The position numbers and the translations under genes are program-made. Shown in pieces: positions 7,224 to 10,894 of a DNA stretch of 10,894 nt. The stretch lies in NCBI GenBank assembly GCA_023129815.1, contig JAGMBH010000060.1:1-10894 (forward strand). The letters are read 5' to 3'. The notes beneath the pieces were generated by a model that did no database searches, was not told the DNA's origin, and was given only the letters and a program-made list of their open reading frames with translations. The stretch is from Dehalococcoidia bacterium. Its GTDB lineage: Bacteria; Chloroflexota; Dehalococcoidia; GIF9; AB-539-J10. Each line of letters opens with the position of its first letter. The first letter of the stretch is position 1.

Positions 7224-7336
7224 GCAAAGCTAAATAAAAGATTAAAATGCAAAATGAAAAAATACAAAGCAAAGGTAAAAAATTTTGAGGTTTGATTTGT
7301 CATTTTGACCTTTAATTTTTTAATTTTCTTCTGTTG
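7224..7336. repeat. AT-rich spacer with a weak inverted repeat between lysC and the TPR gene
   Basis: This spacer of more than 100 nt is very AT-rich, with runs such as AAAATGCAAAATG. An inverted repeat pairs AAAGGT (7271-7276) with ACCTTT (7308-7313), and after one mismatch AAAA (7278-7281) with TTTT (7303-7306). On the minus strand the hairpin is followed by GCTTTGTATTTTTTC, so it could be a weak terminator for lysC. The low-complexity pattern resembles AT-rich dispersed repeats of some bacterial genomes. Confidence 0.4.
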
Positions 7337-7819
7337 TCAAGCAATTTCAAGTTCAAAGGCTTTATGCAAGGCCTGAACGGCGTCCTTAACTCTATCCTCT
7401 GCGATAATGCAGGTTATCCTTATCTCTGAAGTAGTGATTAGCTGGATATTAATGTCCCGCTCATAAAGGGCACGGAACATCCTGGCAGCATAGCCCGGCA
7501 TATTTTGCATGCCAGTGCCTACGATGCTAACCTTAGCCAGGGTAGAATCAGCAACACATCGTTTTGCTCCAATGGATTTTATCACCGGTTCTACAATGGA
7601 CATCGCTTTAACCAAGTCGCTTCGTGCCACTGTAAAGGTAAGATCAGTAATATTCTCAATACTGGCGTTCTGGACAATAGTATCTACACTTATATTCGCC
7701 TTAGCCAAGGGCTCAAAGATTGCTGCAGCAATGCCAGGGTGGTCAGGAACACTGATTACAGTAATTTTAGCAACATTGGTATCCTGAGCAATACCCCTAG
7801 CCTTATTTCTTACTTCCAT
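7337..7819 (-). CDS. Possible aspartokinase beta subunit from an internal start within lysC
   Basis: In frame within lysC, the ATG at 7819-7817 (codon 246) is preceded by TAAGGAGG (7832-7825) with a 5-nt spacer. This is the strongest Shine-Dalgarno in the window. The product would be 160 residues starting MEVRNKARGIAQ and containing both ACT domains. Bacillus subtilis aspartokinase II and Corynebacterium glutamicum lysC are known to make such a beta subunit of about 160-170 residues from an internal start at the same place. Use of this start here is inferred. Confidence 0.6.
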   Translation of the reverse strand: MEVRNKARGIAQDTNVAKITVISVPDHPGIAAAIFEPLAKANISVDTIVQNASIENITDLTFTVARSDLVKAMSIVEPVIKSIGAKRCVADSTLAKVSIVGTGMQNMPGYAARMFRALYERDINIQLITTSEIRITCIIAEDRVKDAVQALHKAFELEIA

Positions 7820-8554
7820 AGATGCCTCCTTACAAATGAGAGTTCCTGGACTATCGCTAAAGCTGGAAGCTACCAATATATGCATATTATACAACTCGCC
7901 TAACTCCACTGCTCTCGGATGCAGCACTTTTGCTCCATAACTAGCCAGCTCCAGCATTTCCTCATAACCAATCTCCTTTAATTTAGCCGCTTCAGACACA
8001 AGACGTGGGTCAGCGGTATAGACTCCTTCAACATCAGTATAAATCTGGCATACCTCAGCATTCAAGCTGGCAGCTAGGGCGACTGCCGTAGTGTCAGAGC
8101 CACCGCGCCCTAAAGTGGTAATATCCATATCCTGAGTAACACCCTGAAATCCAGCTACAATGACGATGTTGCCCTTCTCTAGTTCACCGAGAATGCGCTG
8201 GGGGTCAACACGGAGAATTCGCGCTTGGCTGTAGCTAGAATCAGTCTGGATACCGGCTTGGGCACCGGTGAGGCTGACTGCCTTGTAGCCCAAGCTTTCC
8301 AGAGCCATAGCCAAAAGAGTGCTGGAAATTAGCTCACCGGTAGAAAGTAGCACATCAAGCTCTCGCTCGTCTGGCTGTTCACTAACCTGTTGAGCCATTC
8401 GGATTAACTCGTCAGTGGTATCCCCCATTGCTGAGACAACGACTACTACTTGATTTCCCTCGTCCTTAGCTTTAGCTATACGCCGAGCTACATTTTTGAT
8501 TTTTTCGCCATCAGCAACCGAGCTACCACCATACTTTTGTACTATCAGCGCCAT
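7337..8554 (-). CDS. lysC: Aspartate kinase
   Basis: This enzyme phosphorylates aspartate with ATP, the committed step to lysine, threonine, methionine and isoleucine. The protein has 405 residues, normal for the monofunctional class. The amino-acid-kinase domain (about 2-235) starts with the family signature VQKYGGSSVAD (K7 to S12) and includes LTGAQAGIQTD, TTLGRGGSDTTA and IYTDVEGVYTADPR. Two ACT regulatory domains follow (about 264-335 and 342-402), with SVPDHPGIAAAIFEPLAKA and VGTGMQNMPGYAARMFRAL; they normally bind lysine or threonine for feedback inhibition. The ATG is 5 nt after the stop of the upstream ApgM-like gene, and AAGG plus GAG of that junction serve as ribosome binding site, so the two are very likely one operon. 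An internal ribosome binding site and ATG at 7832-7817 could give a separate beta subunit. No homoserine dehydrogenase domain is fused. Confidence 0.95.
   Translation of the reverse strand: MALIVQKYGGSSVADGEKIKNVARRIAKAKDEGNQVVVVVSAMGDTTDELIRMAQQVSEQPDERELDVLLSTGELISSTLLAMALESLGYKAVSLTGAQAGIQTDSSYSQARILRVDPQRILGELEKGNIVIVAGFQGVTQDMDITTLGRGGSDTTAVALAASLNAEVCQIYTDVEGVYTADPRLVSEAAKLKEIGYEEMLELASYGAKVLHPRAVELGELYNMHILVASSFSDSPGTLICKEASMEVRNKARGIAQDTNVAKITVISVPDHPGIAAAIFEPLAKANISVDTIVQNASIENITDLTFTVARSDLVKAMSIVEPVIKSIGAKRCVADSTLAKVSIVGTGMQNMPGYAARMFRALYERDINIQLITTSEIRITCIIAEDRVKDAVQALHKAFELEIA
7817..7832 (-). promoter_or_regulatory. Internal ribosome binding site and start codon in lysC
   Basis: TAAGGAGG at 7832-7825 is complementary to the 16S rRNA 3' end over at least seven bases. 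It sits 5 nt before an in-frame ATG at codon 246, the junction between the kinase and ACT domains. Confidence 0.65.
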
Positions 8555-8559
8555 ATTCT

Positions 8560-9744
8560 CTACCTTATTAGTTTAGCCATTATATTATATCCTTCCTCAA
8601 TGAAAACGCCGGTACTTTTAGCTTCAGCCTCGGTAAATCTCTTCGCCCCGTTAGCCATAAACCCCGACCCCCACAGCATAAATGGAACTGGCTCCCTAGT
8701 ATGGGTCTGAACCTTAATTGGCGTTGGGTGGTCAGGCATAATTAGCACCCGAAGAGAATCTTTGTCCCAACCACGGATTCGGCTCACCATCTCGGCATCC
8801 ACTCTCTGGATAGCCTCTATTTTATCCTCAATAGAGCCAGCATGAGCAGCCTCATCAGGTGCTTCCACATGGACAACTACTAAATCATGTTCTTTAAGCG
8901 CTTCCAGGGCTCCTACTGCCTGAGCAGTACAGTCATTGTCCAGATCACCAGTCACACCGGGAATGCTTAATATCCCCATACCTATCATTTTAGCCAAGCC
9001 CCGTAAAAGGTCAACTCCCGATGTCATGGCAGCATCAAGACCGCAGACCTGCTTGAAAACGGGCATATCTGGTATTCTACCACTACTCCAGAAAAGCCAA
9101 ATCATTGTGGCTGGGATATCGCCGCGAGATTTCCGCTCTATGGTCACGGGATGATTGCGTAGCACAACTTCCGATCTTGCCATGAGGTCTCTTAATAAAT
9201 CACTCCCATCGCCATGGGGAAGAAACTCATTGATAGGTTTGCCCGGGATATCATGCGGAGGGGTGCAAATAGCCAAGAGTGTGTCCTCTCGTCCTTTTAT
9301 TTTACATATATGCCTGTAGCTGACGCCAGGATAAAATTGGACCTCATCACTGCCAAGTTTCTCATTTAAAGCAGCGATGAGAACCTTAGCCTCTTCACTC
9401 TTGATGAAGCCCGAGCTATAGCTTCGCATTGTCCCATCACGAATAGAGACTAAATTACAGCGAAAAACAACCTCACCCTCACCAATGGGAATGTCCATAC
9501 TCCTGGCTTCAATGGCGCTTCGGCCCCGATAATAGACCCTGGGGGCATAGCCCAGCACTGACATGCAAGCGCAGGCGCTGCTGGGCTCCATCCCTTCTGG
9601 GATGGTACGAACAAGTCCGACAATACCTTCCCTTGCCATAGCATCCAGGTTTGGAGTGTATGCCAGCTCAAGGCAAGTCCTGCCACCATGGTCAGGCAAC
9701 GGCCAACCCGCAGCACCATCCATTATCAGAATACAGTATTTCAT
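8560..9744 (-). CDS. ApgM-type phosphoglycerate mutase homologue, probable alternative homoserine kinase
   Basis: The 394-residue protein belongs to the alkaline phosphatase superfamily, in the branch of archaeal-type cofactor-independent phosphoglycerate mutase. Probable metal ligands are D9 (IMDGAAGW), S56, D297 and H301 (EAPDEAAHAG), D338 and H339 (PDHPTP) and H348 (THTREP). It is full length. A subgroup of this family (TIGR02535) has been proposed to act as homoserine kinase, because its genes sit with threonine-pathway genes in genomes without thrB. Here it is 5 nt upstream of lysC and diverges from asd, which supports that reading over glycolysis. The phosphoacceptor loop reads EPSSACACMSVLGY where the family usually has PGSD, so the residue after the Ser is Ala, not Asp. 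The ribosome binding site is weak. Phosphoglycerate mutase activity (apgM) remains an alternative. Confidence 0.82.
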   Translation of the reverse strand: MKYCILIMDGAAGWPLPDHGGRTCLELAYTPNLDAMAREGIVGLVRTIPEGMEPSSACACMSVLGYAPRVYYRGRSAIEARSMDIPIGEGEVVFRCNLVSIRDGTMRSYSSGFIKSEEAKVLIAALNEKLGSDEVQFYPGVSYRHICKIKGREDTLLAICTPPHDIPGKPINEFLPHGDGSDLLRDLMARSEVVLRNHPVTIERKSRGDIPATMIWLFWSSGRIPDMPVFKQVCGLDAAMTSGVDLLRGLAKMIGMGILSIPGVTGDLDNDCTAQAVGALEALKEHDLVVVHVEAPDEAAHAGSIEDKIEAIQRVDAEMVSRIRGWDKDSLRVLIMPDHPTPIKVQTHTREPVPFMLWGSGFMANGAKRFTEAEAKSTGVFIEEGYNIMAKLIR

Positions 9745-9776
9745 CCAAGAATTCAGCCACCCAATATCACCCTAAG

Positions 9777-9884
9777 CCCTTCGCTTCCTGTCATTGCGAG
9801 CGAAGCGAAGCAATCTGGCGCTCAGGGCAGGCTCTGCGAAGGGTCTCCAAGATTCTTCGGTCGCTCCTCTCCCTCAGAATGACA
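9777..9884. repeat. MITE-like palindromic intergenic repeat
   Basis: TGTCATTGCGAG (9789-9800) and, inverted at 9873-9884, TGTCATTCTGAG are imperfect terminal inverted repeats (10 of 12). Inside are GCGAAGCGAAGCAATCT-like and GAAGAATCT-like half sites, and an inner 8-bp inverted pair, CCCTTCGC (9777-9784) with GCGAAGGG (9836-9843). It has no coding capacity of its own. It lies between the ApgM-like gene and tRNA-Pro, in a stretch of about 207 nt without a gene. Segments of it recur inside the radical SAM gene at 2340-2387. Similar TGTCATT-GCGAG repeats are common in many bacterial genomes. Confidence 0.65.
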
Positions 9885-9910
9885 CCAGAGTGAACGGTTA
9901 TTATTTCATC

Positions 9911-9939
9911 TTGTTTTGATAATTAAATCATCTTATAAT
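9911..9939 (+). promoter_or_regulatory. Promoter for tRNA-Pro and probably asd
   Basis: A perfect -10 box, TATAAT (9934-9939), stands 12 nt before the tRNA 5' end, with TTGTTT (9911-9916) 17 nt upstream as a weak -35. The start would fall near 9946, giving a very short 5' leader before the tRNA. Confidence 0.55.
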
Positions 9940-9951
9940 AGCATAAACACC

Positions 9952-10029
<78 letters not shown>

Positions 10030-10046
10030 TAAACCGGAGAGAAACT

Positions 10047-10894
10047 ATGGTAAAAGCCGCAATCGTGGGAGCTACAGGCATCGTTGGTCAGCAATTTCTC
10101 GTTGCCCTGAAAAACCACCCTTGGATTGAGATTGCCGCACTTGCTGCATCCGAGAGGTCAGCCGGCCGCAGCTATAAAGAGGCCATAACCGAGGCTCAAT
10201 CTGGAGCCCTGCGCTGGTTTTGCCAGGAGCCGCCGGTAGAAGAAGTTATGGGGATGCCGGTGCAGAACGCCACCGAAATGGATATCTCCGCTATAGACCT
10301 CGTCTTCTCTGCTATAGAATCCGCCCCGGCGAAGGTCCTCGAACCGAAGTTTGCTAGTGACAAACCAGTTATAAGCACCGCTTCAGCCTTCCGCTACGAT
10401 GACGATGTGCCCATCCTGATCCCGGGCATCAACTCCGAGCATGCCAAACTGCTTCATGTGCAGAGAAAATCACGGGGATGGAAGGGCTTCATTACACCCA
10501 TTCCCAACTGCACCACCACCGGCCTGGCAATATCACTAAAGCCAATCTACCAGACCTTTGGTCTAAACGCTGTCGTAATGACCTCAATGCAAGCTATATC
10601 AGGCGCAGGTCGAAGTCCTGGAGTGTTAGGCCTCGATATTCTGGACAACGTCATTCCCTTCATTCCCGGAGAAGAAGAAAAGGTGCAGCGCGAAACACAG
10701 AAAATCTTGGGCAGTTTTGAAGGCTCTTCAATCAGTCCGGCGAGATTCGATGTAAGCTGCACCTGCACCCGTGTTAACGTGCGGGAAGGGCATACAGAAT
10801 CGGTCTTCGCCTCTACCCAAAAAGCTTGCCAGGTAAGCGATGTTGCCAGGGCAATGAGGGAATTCGTCGGCTCAGCCGCTGAAGCTGACCTGCC
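10047..10894 (+). CDS. asd: Aspartate-semialdehyde dehydrogenase, archaeal type (partial, runs off the window)
   Basis: The enzyme reduces aspartyl-4-phosphate to aspartate semialdehyde with NADPH, the second step of the aspartate pathway. The first 282 codons are present; the family is about 350 residues long. The N-terminus has the dinucleotide-binding signature G8-A-T-G11-I-V-G14 (VGATGIVGQQF). The catalytic Cys is C155 in IPNCTTTGLAI, and the likely active-site His is H249 in VREGHTE. The extended region SGAGRSPGVLGLDILDNVIP and the overall pattern match the archaeal-type branch (TIGR00978) rather than the enterobacterial one. The ATG has GGAGAG (10036-10041) 5 nt upstream. It lies 18 nt after tRNA-Pro and is probably cotranscribed with it. 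It diverges from the ApgM-like gene and lysC, so steps 1 and 2 of the pathway flank one intergenic region. Its bases look richer in G+C than the genes to the left. Confidence 0.94.
   Translation, partial: MVKAAIVGATGIVGQQFLVALKNHPWIEIAALAASERSAGRSYKEAITEAQSGALRWFCQEPPVEEVMGMPVQNATEMDISAIDLVFSAIESAPAKVLEPKFASDKPVISTASAFRYDDDVPILIPGINSEHAKLLHVQRKSRGWKGFITPIPNCTTTGLAISLKPIYQTFGLNAVVMTSMQAISGAGRSPGVLGLDILDNVIPFIPGEEEKVQRETQKILGSFEGSSISPARFDVSCTCTRVNVREGHTESVFASTQKACQVSDVARAMREFVGSAAEADL

Noticed and set aside
7312..7340. TTGACA at the lysC stop as a promoter for the TPR-gyrA genes
   Set aside because: The -35-like box is perfect, but no acceptable -10 box lies 16-18 nt downstream. It may be chance in an AT-rich spacer.
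9651..9893. Overlapping short open frames around the intergenic repeat
   Set aside because: They translate the palindromic repeat and the antisense of the ApgM-like start. They have no ribosome binding site and no conserved protein features.
10478..10768. Out-of-frame and antisense open frames within asd
   Set aside because: The asd frame has the catalytic Cys and His in the right order. The others have no support.

Overview
The window reads as a chromosomal stretch of a bacterium with moderate GC, most likely from the Chloroflexota, Dehalococcoidia-like. This assignment is inference. It rests on protein resemblance, an archaeal-type aspartate-semialdehyde dehydrogenase, an ApgM-type phosphoglycerate-mutase homologue placed beside aspartokinase, and scattered palindromic intergenic repeats. 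No 16S rRNA is present.

Layout. 1-365 (-) is the 5' end of rpoB, with a consensus-like promoter and a leader of about 120 nt. About 540-1296 is the left part of an ISNCY/IS1202-like insertion sequence whose transposase has lost its C-terminus. A sigma70-like promoter lies across its broken end and faces a TIGR03960-type B12-binding radical SAM gene (1353-3224, +). That gene carries an apparent in-frame insertion derived from a palindromic repeat. The intergenic gap at 3222-3290 folds as a three-way-junction (cloverleaf-like) element and separates it from a convergent minus-strand gene run. In transcription order this run is: ApgM-like protein/candidate homoserine kinase (9744-8560), aspartokinase (8554-7337), a TPR protein with an acidic tail (7211-6378), gyrA (6361-3926) and marC (3923-3321). 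To the right come a MITE-like repeat (9777-9884), tRNA-Pro(CGG) with its promoter (9952-10028) and, 18 nt later, asd (10047 to window end, partial).

How the genes fit together. Aspartokinase, aspartate-semialdehyde dehydrogenase and the ApgM-like protein flank one divergent intergenic region. They match steps 1, 2 and probably the homoserine-phosphorylation step of the aspartate-to-threonine pathway. Aspartokinase also shows a near-perfect internal ribosome binding site and start codon at the place where other bacteria begin a separate regulatory beta subunit. GyrA and RpoB are housekeeping proteins. The radical SAM, TPR and MarC proteins have no firmly known role here.

I found no defence system, CRISPR array, prophage or other wholly new multi-gene system. 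The most interesting signals are small: the repeat-derived insertion inside the radical SAM gene, the cloverleaf element overlapping its stop codon, the aspartokinase internal start, and the candidate non-orthologous homoserine kinase.
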